From positions 1 to 43,070 of the forward strand of contig NZ_JADBEL010000029.1 of assembly GCF_014873855.1 (NCBI RefSeq): DNA of 43,070 bases, given 5' to 3'. The DNA is from Sporosarcina limicola. Its GTDB lineage: Bacteria > Bacillota > Bacilli > Bacillales_A > Planococcaceae. Made by a program: the position numbers and the translations under genes. Every line of letters starts with the position of its first letter. The stretch's first letter is position 1. The notes beneath the pieces were generated by a model that saw only the letters and a list, made by a program, of their open reading frames with translations, did no database searches and was not told the origin of the DNA. Positions 26,426 through 34,935 of the stretch are shown here, one piece after another.

Positions 26426-27274
26426 ATGACTACGAAAACCGCATGGATTACTGATACGGCTGCACAGCTAGACGAGGCTTTTATACAAAAATACAATGTA
26501 CATATTTTGCCGTTGAGTGTCGTATTTGCTGATGGTGTCTTTAAAGAAACAGTCGATATGACACATGATGAGTTTTATGACAAATTACGCGTTGCAAAAG
26601 TCCACCCCAAAACCTCCCAACCTGCTATTGGTGAAATGGTTGCCCTTTATGAAAAACTACAGGAGCAAGGCTATGATTGTGCAATTGCTGTACACGTTTC
26701 TAGTGGTTTATCTGGCACGTTTGATAGCTCGCAGACAGCCGCACAAATGGTAGATTTCAAGGTCTATCCTATTGATTCTAAAATCGGCTCCTATCCGATG
26801 ATTAAAATGATTGAAATTGGCAATGAACTACTTGAACAGGGGCATAACGTTGAAGAAGTTGTTGCAGCCATCAAAAAAATAACGGAAAATTCCGAGCTAT
26901 CCTTCATTCCCGCTAATTTGAATCAGCTCCATAAAAGCGGTCGTGTCTCTGGAACACAAGCATTTTTAAGTAATTTGCTAAACATCAAAGTCGTGATCAC
27001 ATTCGATGATGGAAAACCCGTGATGAAAGAAAAAGTTCGTGCTAATAAACGTGCAAAAAAACATGTGACAGCTTTACTTCGTAGCGACATGAAAAAAGGC
27101 ACCGTTCCAGAAATTGCCGTTATCAACTGCAATAATCCAAAAGATTCTGAAATCTGGAAAGACGAACTATTGCAGGAATTCCCAAAGCTAAAAGTTCTAG
27201 TACTCCCCCTCAGTGCTTGCGTTGGCGTACATGCAGGTGAAGGCACGACTGGTTTGAGCTGGGTTAGATACTGA
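26426..27274 (+). CDS. DegV family fatty-acid-binding protein
   Basis: 282 residues. ATG 26426 is preferred to the TTG at 26399 because AAGGGAG lies between them and the family N-terminus (MTTKTAWITDTAAQL) starts there. The DegV signature is complete: ITDTAA, LPLSVVF, HPKTSQPAIGE, VSSGLSGTFDSS, SFIPANLNQLHKSGR and the C-terminal VGVHAGEGTTGLSW. Known members are FakB-type fatty-acid carriers that feed the FakA kinase; no FakA gene is here. The gene sits between pieces of a duplicated ABC locus and looks intact. Confidence 0.92.
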   Translation: MTTKTAWITDTAAQLDEAFIQKYNVHILPLSVVFADGVFKETVDMTHDEFYDKLRVAKVHPKTSQPAIGEMVALYEKLQEQGYDCAIAVHVSSGLSGTFDSSQTAAQMVDFKVYPIDSKIGSYPMIKMIEIGNELLEQGHNVEEVVAAIKKITENSELSFIPANLNQLHKSGRVSGTQAFLSNLLNIKVVITFDDGKPVMKEKVRANKRAKKHVTALLRSDMKKGTVPEIAVINCNNPKDSEIWKDELLQEFPKLKVLVLPLSACVGVHAGEGTTGLSWVRY

Positions 27275-27375
27275 CTATACAATGTGTCCAGTTACTGCCA
27301 CCATGTACTGATTAACAAAGACTACACTAAACATTCACCAGGGAATGTAATAAGCACTAAGAATTCCTTCTAACC

Positions 27376-27412
27376 GCTTCGGCGGGAGGCTACCCCAGTG
27401 CGTAGCACGAAA
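27376..27412. repeat. short core copy of the GC-rich palindromic repeat
   Basis: CGCTTCGGCGGGAGGCTACC and CCAGTGCG match parts of the elements at 17774 and 37460, but most of the element and the terminal repeats are missing. Probably a deleted remnant. Confidence 0.45.
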
Positions 27413-27421
27413 TACTTTTAA

Positions 27422-27474
27422 ACAAAAAACAAGCTGATTTTCTTGTGTAAAATGGAAATCAACTTGTTTTTTGT
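27422..27474. terminator. terminator downstream of DegV
   Basis: ACAAAAAACAAGCTGATTT pairs with GAAATCAACTTGTTTTTTGT (few mismatches), with A and T runs in the arms. It lies about 150 bases after the DegV stop. Confidence 0.7.
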
Positions 27475-27757
27475 TGTAATTGTATGTTCATGGCTCTTTG
27501 AAAGTCAATTTTCAAAAGCATCTCATTCGACTCTATTAAATCTTTCAATAATAACGGTCTCTTCGTTACATCCTATGCTTAAGAGTCTCCGTCAAAATTA
27601 ATAATCCATATATATAAATGGATTATAATAGCGATATATATATATATTGAGGGTTTTGGATTGATAATCTATTTTTTTCAAAGTGTCCCGTCCTGATCAA
27701 ATAGGTAAGCACATAATTAAAAAAGAGCAGACTCTATTCAATGTTGAACGGGCCATT

Positions 27758-27864
27758 TTTTATATCGCTCTGCTCCTGGCAGTTGCAGTCATCGGGTGTC
27801 GGCTAGAGTCTAAAATTACAAAACAAAATACATTTTATATTGGGTCAATGTATTTTTTTCGAAA
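27758..27864 (+). pseudogene. mosaic scar of ABC permease tail and GNAT gene tail
   Basis: Positions 27758-27803 match the permease 3' region near 40854-40897 (protein YIALLLAVAVIG versus YIVLLLAVVVIG). They are followed at once by 27809-27864, which matches the 3' end of the leftward GNAT gene at 25005-25060 (56 bases, few changes). The two tails are convergent, as if a permease gene once faced the GNAT gene here. No complete gene remains. Confidence 0.75.
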
Positions 27865-27915
27865 CAAGGGTAAGATGATTAGTACGAAATGCAATCGATT
27901 ATAATCGATTATAAA

Positions 27916-27953
27916 GGGGTACCGTCAGGGAAATGCGGATTTACAACGCTAAG
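27916..27953 (+). repeat. 38-bp Tn3-family terminal repeat (Tn1546-like)
   Basis: Exactly 38 bases beginning GGGGTACCGTCAGG and ending TTTACAACGCTAAG, the standard length and end pattern of Tn3-family termini. It strongly resembles the Tn1546 end as I remember it. The next 22 bases (ATTTCC..GACGGT.CCCC) fold back on the outer half, as also occurs beside that transposon's end. The interior would lie to the right, but no Tn3 transposase gene is present. Confidence 0.75.
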
Positions 27954-27976
27954 CATATTTCCAAGACGGTTCCCCC

Positions 27977-28453
27977 TTAAAAAGACAAGATAGTAACTGA
28001 AATAATAGATAAAACAGCAGAAAAAATAGGATACAGACTAAACTGAACCCATCTTTTCTTCGTAATAAAATACCTTATTTCAATTGACTTTAATCTTTTT
28101 CGTTTGAAATCAATAGCATGCCACTCTGTGGTTTTTTCATTACTAAAAGTGATTGTCACTAAATCATTAGGAGGACCGTGAGCATCTTCAAATGTTCTTA
28201 CCTGCACGGTAACATTAAATAAGTAAGTGCCTATGGGCAGCTTTTCAATTTTAATAATTTTACCACACTCATTTTGTGTGATTTCGCCATATTGCTTCTC
28301 CAATTCCTGTTGAATTGAGGGATAAAGCATAACGAAAATCAAGTCATCACGCAACTGTATATCATTTTCATTTTCAGTTACGGTTTCGGATTGGACTGGA
28401 GAGAAAAGAGCTAAGAAGGTAATTAATATTAACAGGCTTTTTTCATAAGTCAT
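27977..28453 (-). CDS. DUF3888 family exported protein
   Basis: 158 residues: an N-terminal signal segment (SLLILITFLALFSPVQS), then a DUF3888 core with LYPSIQQELEKQYGE near 43-57, YLFNVTVQVRTFEDAHGPPNDL near 79-100 and VTITFSN. Proteins of this family are small secreted Bacillales proteins of unknown role. After WHAIDFK the C-terminus is unusual: a basic stretch and a hydrophobic segment (SLYPIFSAVLSIISVTILSF), ending against the Tn3-like terminus. The tail could be acquired from the junction. Confidence 0.75.
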   Translation of the reverse strand: MTYEKSLLILITFLALFSPVQSETVTENENDIQLRDDLIFVMLYPSIQQELEKQYGEITQNECGKIIKIEKLPIGTYLFNVTVQVRTFEDAHGPPNDLVTITFSNEKTTEWHAIDFKRKRLKSIEIRYFITKKRWVQFSLYPIFSAVLSIISVTILSF

Positions 28454-28552
28454 ATCACCTCGCTTATTTTTACCTTATTTTCTCCATACCGATGTTTATT
28501 ATGCTAAGGCATTTGGCTTAAATTTTCTCTTCTTTTGAGTTAACCTTTTTTG

Positions 28553-29845
28553 TCATTTATTAATGATTGAAAACATTGGCATGTTAAAATATTCCCTTTC
28601 AATTAAAAAACGAGTTGCCTTAAGCAACTCGTTTTTTAATGTCAATCGGCAAATAAGCCCTGATATAATCAGGCAGACCTTCAATCCATTGTTGTAGTTG
28701 ACTTTCAATTGTTTTTTCATTTTTGCGTTTGTCTGTTTTATCGCATCTTGAAGAAACTCGATCAATTGCTGTAGCGCAATTACCCAATCAAGTTCATTTA
28801 CTTCATCACAAAATTCATAAAAGAGTCCGCCTAACGTGCGTTGGTCCGTATTACAACGATTTTGCCATGATAGTACTATATAGCGGGCAAAAACAATACA
28901 GTCGGTGCTCAGAATAGCCAGCCATTCACTTTTCTTATTTCTGTTTCGGATAAACACTATTTTTACAGGGGTTCCGTTGGCCATCACGCAATGGATTGAA
29001 CGAAGGAGACCTTTTTTTGATTCAACAGGTTGTGCCGATTGATATAACTGCTTTAACGAAACAGGACTTCCATTTACCAAATAGCGCTGCTTCGTCTCTT
29101 TTACCATACCGATTACATCCAAGCCTTGTTCAACAACGGCTTTGACAAGTGGAGGCATTGTAAACCTGGAATCCATCAAGACGTATTCAGCATTAATACC
29201 ATTGGAAAGTGCACGACGTACCATGTCTGGGATTTGTTCAGGTGCACTTTGGAGCGCATTTACCCGACGCTTATAACCAGAAGTACGTTTATCGATATCC
29301 GAAGAAATACCGTTTATCTGGGACTTCTTTGAACTCAGTAAAGAAAAATCAATCGGCATGAACGAGTGGCCGTCAGACCAACGCAGTGTAAACATACGAA
29401 ACCCTTTATAGAAACGTATTTTCAAAGATGCGTGATCAAAACAGCTGGCCAGAAGCTCAACTTTTTTACTCCGATTCCGATCGAAGGATGAGTCATCAAT
29501 TATGAATACTTTAACGTGTTTTGCATCTGTTAGATGCGAGACTTTTTGAATCGTTGAGGCACTAAATGTCAATAAAAACCTTCGCCAATTGAATGTTGAT
29601 TGATTTAAGAACCGATACACGGCATCCTTGGCAGGATAGGGCTCGGCTTTCTTTGAATCCAAAAGAGAGAACCAGTTTTTATGTTGGAAAATCAAACAAA
29701 AAACCAACTGGAATAAGTATGAACATGTAAAACCGAAGGTTTTTGTAATGCCGGCTTTACGTAAGTGTTTAATAATCTCTAACTCTGAAAAAACAGAGTG
29801 AAGTTCTTTAGGTAGTTGATTATCAATACGGTTTTGGTCTATCAT
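28553..29845 (-). pseudogene. IS4-family transposase with in-frame catalytic deletion
   Basis: 430 residues from ATG 29845 (MIDQNRIDNQLPKEL; AGAGGTG 8 bases before). IS4 hallmarks are present: the first Asp in FIIDDSSFDR and the second Asp in VLMDSRFTMPPLV. In this group LSTD is normally followed by about 50 residues holding the Y-R-E-K motif (YGxRWxIExFFK). Here LSTDC joins directly to IVFARYIVLSWQNR at 28897/28898, and no YREK motif exists anywhere. The third catalytic acid is therefore missing, while the frame and C-terminus stay intact. A hairpin (AAAAAACGAGTTGC / GCAACTCGTTTTTT) sits inside the last codons. Confidence 0.85.
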
Positions 29846-29940
29846 ATAGTAGGCACCTCTTCTATGTGGTAGTGATTTCTCGATAATCTCACTATACCAA
29901 AAGATTGAGGTGTCTTTTTGGTTTTTTAGAACTGTCAAGG
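28553..29940 (-). mobile_element. IS4-family insertion sequence, only one end identified
   Basis: The promoter-side end is probably at 29940, where ...GAACTGTCAAGG closes a typical IS4 terminus. No matching inverted copy is found left of 28553, so the left end is lost or diverged and the left boundary given is only the stop codon. Confidence 0.55.
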
Positions 29941-30048
29941 TATATACAGGGCTAGGCTTAAAGCCAAGCCAGTCAACTTACAAAGCTAATTTATTCGATG
30001 CGAAAGTTGAGTTAATAAGTATAGCTACTTTATTTCAAATCCAAAACA

Positions 30049-30558
30049 TTATTGTACATCTAATGCCACTACATAAATAACTTTTCCATTATCCCAAGTA
30101 ACTACTATGTCATAAATCGTTTTACCTTTTTCTTTTACATCCTTAAAATCATGATAAGTCGCAATTACATTATTATTTTTGTCATAAGCTCTAATTTCAT
30201 ATTCAATTGGTTCGTTTTCGAAATTAATTTTTATAGTCTCTTTTAGATTAACGCTAACAGCATTTTCAACGTCAACAATTTCTGTGGAGGGTAAAGATTC
30301 TGCTTCGACGCCAACCATTTGTTCTGTTTTCGTGTCTAAATAACTCCAACTATATCCTCCTAGTTTTGCATGAATTACATCTTCGCCAACTGTAAGTGTT
30401 AAAGTAGGTGGTTTCTCATTATGAGTTAAACTAACTTCTTGTATTTTTTCATTACTACTTGAACCATCATTTTGTTCCGGCTCACTTTCGTTTGAATTAC
30501 TACAACCGATCAACCCAAATATCACAATAAATGACAAACTTAACAAAACGTTTTTCAT
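30049..30558 (-). CDS. hypothetical lipoprotein
   Basis: 169 residues from ATG 30558, placed by AAGGGGTG and by the signal peptide (MKNVLLSLSFIVIFGLIGCS) with the lipobox ending at Cys 19. A Ser/Asn/Glu linker follows, then a beta-rich domain with LTVGEDVIHAKLGGYSW near 57. The pattern of short strands suggests a cell-surface immunoglobulin-like or beta-sandwich domain. Function unknown. It follows the matrixin/lipoprotein pair on the same strand, but a terminator separates them. Confidence 0.8.
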   Translation of the reverse strand: MKNVLLSLSFIVIFGLIGCSNSNESEPEQNDGSSSNEKIQEVSLTHNEKPPTLTLTVGEDVIHAKLGGYSWSYLDTKTEQMVGVEAESLPSTEIVDVENAVSVNLKETIKINFENEPIEYEIRAYDKNNNVIATYHDFKDVKEKGKTIYDIVVTWDNGKVIYVVALDVQ

Positions 30559-30689
30559 CACGCATTTCACCCCTTCTATAATTTGACGGATTGCACACAC
30601 TATTAGTTACAAATATAGTATAGGGAAATGGGAACCACATTAAATGTAAAATAATCATTTAGCTAACCATACCCTTTAAGCAATAAGCT

Positions 30690-30724
30690 AAGAAAAAAGC
30701 GTTAACCCAATGGATTAACGCTTA
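30690..30724 (-). terminator. terminator after the first matrixin gene
   Basis: On the minus strand AAGCGTTAA pairs with TTAACGCTT around a short loop, followed by TTTTCTT. It begins a few bases after the protease stop codon. Confidence 0.8.
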
Positions 30725-30729
30725 GTTTA

Positions 30730-31309
30730 TTATTTTACTGCCTCTCTAGCCCCTGCAATATCATACGATGAAGGAGTATGAACAGTTCTATCTCCGACTC
30801 CATACATTACTTTATTTTTGTTAGTACTATTATATAGATCTGATAAACCAATAGTATGTCCAAGTTCATGTGTTGCAGTGCTATTATTTTGATCGGTAGT
30901 ACGATTTCCCATCAGATAACGATTATAACTAATTTCCCACCTTGTTTTGTGTCCTGTTGTAGAATTTGCCCAGCTTGTAGTTTTAGCTACTGTAGAAGTA
31001 TCTGGTCCTCCATGTGACTTTACAATATTTTGAGAAATAGGATTTTGAATTATTGATACTTCATTAGTGCCATTCCATCGTAAAAGTCCATTATAAGTAT
31101 AACCTTTGTATTCATTACCTAAACCAATTTCAAAATTATAGGTATAGCTTGTTGTTCCTGCATGATTACTACAATTTACAATCCACAATCCACCCGGTAC
31201 TTTCTGAACCTGCATTGCAAATAGTACCAATATGTGCGCTTGCGCTTGTATTAACTGAAAGGAAAATTAATAATACAACTAAAACTTTAAAAAAATTTTT
31301 CAGGAACAT
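30730..31309 (-). pseudogene. matrixin-type metalloprotease broken by a 7-bp tandem duplication
   Basis: A secreted zinc protease. ATG 31309 (GGAGG 8 bases before) opens a signal peptide (MFLKNFFKVLVVLLIFLSVN) and a start of the mature protein (CNAGSESTGWIV) that stops early. The remainder is in another frame: NCSNHAGTTSYTYNFEI, then the zinc motif HELGHTIGLSD near the end and the downstream VMYG turn typical of matrixins. At 31179-31192 the unit TGGATTG (minus strand) is present twice; removing one copy restores STGWIVNCSNHAG in one frame. The gene follows the lipoprotein gene by one base. The product is probably lost unless the duplication reverts. Confidence 0.88.
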
Positions 31310-31310
31310 C

Positions 31311-31943
31311 TCAATTTCCTCCCTTATTTGTATTAATTTTCGATATAAATTTGTTTAGATCGATTGCTTGGATACTTTTTTCATTATCATTATCTAGTTC
31401 CGCCATCATACTAGTACTTTGATTATTCCCATCAATCTCTATGTCTTTAAATTCTTCAATTGGGGCAGCTAATTTAACAATTGTGTCATCGTTTATAATT
31501 TTAAACATTCCTGTTTCTTCGCCTATTATCCAATAGTCTGACTTACTTGCTACTGTTTCTTTTAAAAATAGGATGTATTTTTCTCCGCTTTCAAACATTT
31601 TATTGTCGTTAAATGTCCACTCACTATCGCCTTCTTGTTTAATAGTGACTTCTTGCTCGGAAATTGTTCCATTTAGCACTTGATTTACAACGACGCTAAA
31701 TACTGTATAAGGTCCAGTTTCGTCATTCACTTCTTCAATTTTTTCTTTGATGGTTACTTCAGCTATTATATCAGCTTCCACTGTTGCATCCTCAAAATCA
31801 AACCCAATGAGTTCTGCTTGTATTCCATCTGGAACCTCTACAGATACCGCCGATTTAGGTGAAACCCCACTTCCAACATTTGAATTACAAGCGGTCAAAA
31901 CCATCATACTCCCTATCAGGTACACTAATTTTCTCAATCTCAT
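31311..31943 (-). CDS. lipoprotein encoded directly upstream of a matrixin protease
   Basis: 210 residues with a lipoprotein signal peptide (LVYLIGSMMVLTACNSN, lipobox Cys 19). The middle (about 55-150) is a beta-barrel-like domain: ADIIAEVTIKEKI, YTVFSVVVNQVLNGTI, EVTIKQEGD, GEKYILFLKE. Many surface proteins with this strand pattern sit beside secreted proteases; an OB/NTR-like, inhibitor-like or carrier role is only a guess. Its TGA is one base from the protease ATG, so the two were translationally coupled. Confidence 0.8.
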   Translation of the reverse strand: MRLRKLVYLIGSMMVLTACNSNVGSGVSPKSAVSVEVPDGIQAELIGFDFEDATVEADIIAEVTIKEKIEEVNDETGPYTVFSVVVNQVLNGTISEQEVTIKQEGDSEWTFNDNKMFESGEKYILFLKETVASKSDYWIIGEETGMFKIINDDTIVKLAAPIEEFKDIEIDGNNQSTSMMAELDNDNEKSIQAIDLNKFISKINTNKGGN

Positions 31944-32033
31944 TCTAATTACCTCCTAATAAATTTAAATTCACCAGTATTTACACCATGTGCTTCTTCT
32001 TTCATTACTACAGTGCATGATAAGATATTAAAC

Positions 32034-33297
32034 CACGCGTGTTGATTATCTAGTTTCTACCAATAAATAATTACAAAAAAGAGAGTCCCTCTTTTACAAT
32101 GTAAGTTACCACACCAACATTGACGAAACGAGGAATCTCTCATGAACAAGAATACCACGTCCCACACACTGATTCAAAACTTTCTTTCAGAAACAGAACT
32201 TCAGGCTATTTTAACGGAATTTAACTATACCGATACAGCCCGAAAATGCACGGTTTCTACAGTCATTTCATATTTGATTAGTGCTGCGACAAATGAATGG
32301 AAAAGTCTACGTCACGCAGCTGATGTTGGCCCGAGCATCGGACTTGTTAATGTTGACCATTCGTCGCTGTCAAAACATATGAAAGCACTAGACTACGCTA
32401 TTATGAAGCGTATTTTCGAGGTCATCGTTGGGAAGCTAAACCGTGCGACATGTCGCTCATTAATGATGCCGAAAAAGCTTCTTTCCATTGATTCAACAAC
32501 GATTACTGTTGGGCAAACACGCTTACCTTGGGCCGTTTATCATGGCGAACGTTCAGGTATAAAACTGCATGTCAACTTCACTAATGACACGGCTATGCCT
32601 CTTCAAATTGTTGAAACAACTGGACTCAAACATGATGGTCCTATTGGTGTAAAACTTGAGGATAAACGCTTTATCCTTGTTTGTGATCGTGCGTATTTTT
32701 CGATTAATAAGGTCGATCGCTACGTGACGGAAAAAGACATGCAGCATTTTGTCATTCGTTTAAAAGACAATATCCATTTGAACCTCAAAAAACCACCAAA
32801 AGGCACGCGTACCAATGATTCCAACGTAACCGATGACTTCACATGCACACTTGGCACACCACAAAAACAGACAAAGAAACGGCATCGCGTTGTACAATTT
32901 ACAGACCATCGGGGAAAAGATATCCGCGTTGTGACCAGTTTAATGGACGTAACGGCAGAAGAAATTGCCGAAATGTATAAATCGCGCTGAGCTATCGAGT
33001 CATTTTTTCGTTGGATTAAGCAAAACTTGAACGTTCCTGTGCGGTTCGGAACATCATCAAATGCCGTGTACAACCAGTTGTTTTCGGCTATGATTGCCTA
33101 TGTCTTACTGAAATTTATTCATGCGCAAGATAGTAAGATAAAGCACATAAAATCCTTGTTATTTGCAGGTTTTACATGCCTGTTTCTTTGTGATGCCCTG
33201 CCAATTGAGTGGCGTATGAGTCTGAAAGACACACTAGAATTTCAATGGAGAGTAAATCAGTTGAATGCTTTATAATTTTGGTTAATCAACACGCGTG
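32034..33297 (+). mobile_element. IS4-family insertion sequence with 15-bp inverted ends
   Basis: CACGCGTGTTGATTA at 32034-32048 is repeated exactly in inverted orientation at 33283-33297, enclosing one transposase gene. The outermost ten bases of each end with the next base are themselves palindromic (ACACGCGTGT at the right end). Target duplications are not clear. Confidence 0.8.
32142..33275 (+). pseudogene. IS4-family transposase interrupted by one nonsense codon
   Basis: ATG 32142 begins a DDE transposase with the first Asp in LLSIDSTTITVG, the second in ILVCDRAYFS, and the YREK region at YKSR-stop-AIESFFRWIK. The stop TGA at 32988-32990 stands where the family has Trp (RWxIExFF). The frame resumes immediately and runs to TAA 33273. 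A single TGG to TGA change explains this. Total 378 codons, normal for the group. Truncation removes the catalytic Glu, so it is inactive unless read through. Confidence 0.9.
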
Positions 33298-33583
33298 TTA
33301 ATAAAAAAAAACTATCCACTTCTTTTTAATTTGAGCACCTCTTCCTGTTAAATATTTTCCCTCTACCTATCGTCCAACAAAAAATACAATCTCCTCAAAA
33401 GTTGGACCTATTTTGATTGATTGGGCCTAATATGTAAGATTAGACAAAGCAGGTTAAATCCCCTTCTTTTTTTAAAATAAAAGGAATATATTTTAAAATC
33501 TGTAAACAGGTCTACTATGTACTTATTTTTTGAGTTAAAATGATATTGATTCCACCTGAATCGTGGATAATAAGTAATATATC

Positions 33584-33621
33584 GGGGTCCTACCAACAAA
33601 AAGCGCAAAACATACGCTAAG
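33584..33621 (+). repeat. 38-bp Tn3-family-like terminal repeat, second copy type
   Basis: Exactly 38 bases starting GGGGTCCTACC and ending AACATACGCTAAG. The length and both ends fit Tn3-family termini, and the sequence differs inside from the copy at 27916, so it belongs to a different element. The interior would lie to the right, where a broken serine recombinase gene is found. No right-hand partner was found. Confidence 0.6.
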
Positions 33622-33634
33622 CAAATTCCAACAT

Positions 33635-33675
33635 AAAAAAGCCGATTTCCCTATACTAAGGAGTATCGGTTTTTA
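33635..33675. terminator. terminator-like hairpin
   Basis: AAAAAAGCCGAT pairs with ATCGGTTTTT around an 18-base loop. It lies just after the stop of the leftward gene tail at 33697. Confidence 0.6.
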
Positions 33676-33696
33676 TTATTTTCAAATTAAAATGTA

Positions 33697-33819
33697 TCAA
33701 AACTCATAAGTAATGTACGCTTCTCCATTGGGTAAAATACTATCTTTTACAATAAAATACCCATCTTTCTTCTCCGTTTTTTGGAATTCCCTAGCGTAGG
33801 CATTAAGTGGTGTCCCATC
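33697..33819 (-). pseudogene. C-terminal gene tail
   Basis: A 40-codon reading frame with good protein character (LNAYAREFQKTEKKDGYF, then VKDSILPNGEAYITYEF and stop), followed by a terminator. Immediately upstream the frame hits two stops at the recombinase border, so it is the tail of a gene cut off there. The family is not recognised. Confidence 0.55.
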
Positions 33820-33859
33820 TTAGTGTCATAAGTGGGCCGAAAAAAAGGGGCTAATTTAT

Positions 33860-34424
33860 ATGAAATACGGATACGCAAGAGTAAGTACAGCATCCCAGGA
33901 TCTTGAGGCACAACTTCAAGCGTTAGAGAAAGAAGGCTGCGACAAAATCTATTCTGAGAAGTTCACGGGTACCAAGGCAGACCGTCCCCAATTCGTTGAA
34001 TTACTTTCTATATTGGAGGAAGGTGACACGCTAATGGTCACTAAACTGGATAGGTTCGCCCGTACTGCGTTATCTGGTACAGAACTAATACAAAGACCTG
34101 CTGCAAAATGGCGTTAAGGTCCATGTGCTGAATATGGGCTTAGTGGAGGATACGCCAACAGGACGATTGATGCTGAACGTCATGAGTTCCTTTGCTGAGT
34201 TTGAACGGGATATGATAGTGGAACGTACACAGGAAGGCAAAGCCATTGCAAAACAGAACCCCGATTTCAAAGAGGGTCGTCCGAAACTGTACGGTAAAAA
34301 ACAGATTGAACACGCTTTACATCTACTGAAGAGTAATTCCTATAAGCAAGTGGAGGAAATAACGGGCATTTCAAAAAGCACATTGATTCGTGCCAAAAGA
34401 GAAGCAACAAAAAGGGTACTTTAA
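33860..34424 (+). pseudogene. serine recombinase/resolvase with a +1 frameshift
   Basis: The N-terminal catalytic part is intact: YGYARVSTASQDLEAQL with the nucleophile Ser, then DTLMVTKLDRFAR. After ELIQ the frame is lost; the other frame continues from [19 protein letters not shown] through [20 protein letters not shown] to a C-terminal helix-turn-helix ([20 protein letters not shown]). One extra A in the AAA at 34092-34094 accounts for it. The corrected length is about 188 residues, the size of Tn3-type resolvases and invertases. Its position just inside a Tn3-like terminus suggests a transposon resolvase remnant. Confidence 0.88.
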
Positions 34425-34427
34425 TTT

Positions 34428-34462
34428 AAGAAAGAGCTGCCATGAAAGGCAGCTCTTTCTTA
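34428..34462. terminator. terminator after the recombinase gene
   Basis: AAGAAAGAGCTGCC and GGCAGCTCTTTCTT form a perfect 14-bp stem around a 6-base loop. Confidence 0.88.
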
Positions 34463-34635
34463 TTGAGTAATAGAGTTAAATACTTCCGTGAACTGGCGTT
34501 ATGTTAACCTGGTGTGTATAGTGGATACAAGACCGTTCAGCAATCGAATCGATGTTTTTACAGTTTGATTTTATATAGCTGATCCTTTTCCTCCTTCAAT
34601 TTACGGAGTAGGTTGATTCAATTATTTGGCAAAAG

Positions 34636-34683
34636 AAAACACCTTTAATTGTTAAATCATAGCTAACAATTAAAGGTGTTTTT
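34636..34683. terminator. long perfect hairpin terminator
   Basis: AAAACACCTTTAATTGTTA and its complement form a stem of 19 bp around a 9-base loop, ending in TTTTT. On the minus strand it follows the small ORF that ends at 34706. Confidence 0.85.
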
Positions 34684-34705
34684 CATAATAGATTAAGGGA
34701 TTTTA

Positions 34706-34882
34706 TTAACTTGATTTTTTTAACAACTCCGTATAGATACGTCGACGACTTGTATTACTCTGATTACTAAAATCAACATCGTTTACCGAGTCAACTAATT
34801 CTAACTTAATTTTTTCTGGCATATCATCGATAAAACTAAATGCATTCCCCAAAGCCCTCAGACTTCCATGAATGAATAGCAT
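34706..34882 (-). pseudogene. 58-codon gene tail or small gene
   Basis: The frame (MLFIHGSLRALGNAFSFIDD, then MPEKIKLELVDSVNDVDF and a basic end NTSRRRIYTELLKKSS) reads like real protein and is followed by a terminator. The upstream codons (KNN) keep the same character until a stop. There is no good ribosome binding site, so it is more likely a truncated 3' end than a full gene. Confidence 0.45.
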
Positions 34883-34935
34883 GTTGTTCTTTCTGCAGGG
34901 ACTCGTTTACATTCGTGAACTCAGTTACTTCCTGT

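Larger units (their letters stand above)
33298..33859. other. gene-poor stretch with a Tn3-like end and a gene tail
   Basis: Beyond the IS end this stretch contains a second 38-bp Tn3-family terminus (33584-33621), a hairpin (33635-33675), and a C-terminal gene tail (33697-33819). Nothing recognisable is seen in 33300-33580. Confidence 0.5.

Noticed and set aside
27683..27904. 73-codon rightward frame as a possible small membrane protein
   Set aside because: Its hydrophobic part is a copy of the ABC permease tail and the rest is antisense of the GNAT tail, so it is a scar and not a gene.
28601..28638. Terminator for the IS4 transposase
   Set aside because: The perfect hairpin lies inside the last codons of the gene and before its stop, so it was noted with the gene and not called as a separate terminator.
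33408..33608. 66-codon leftward frame overlapping the second Tn3-like terminus
   Set aside because: No ribosome binding site, composition of AT-rich noncoding DNA, and it crosses a transposon end.
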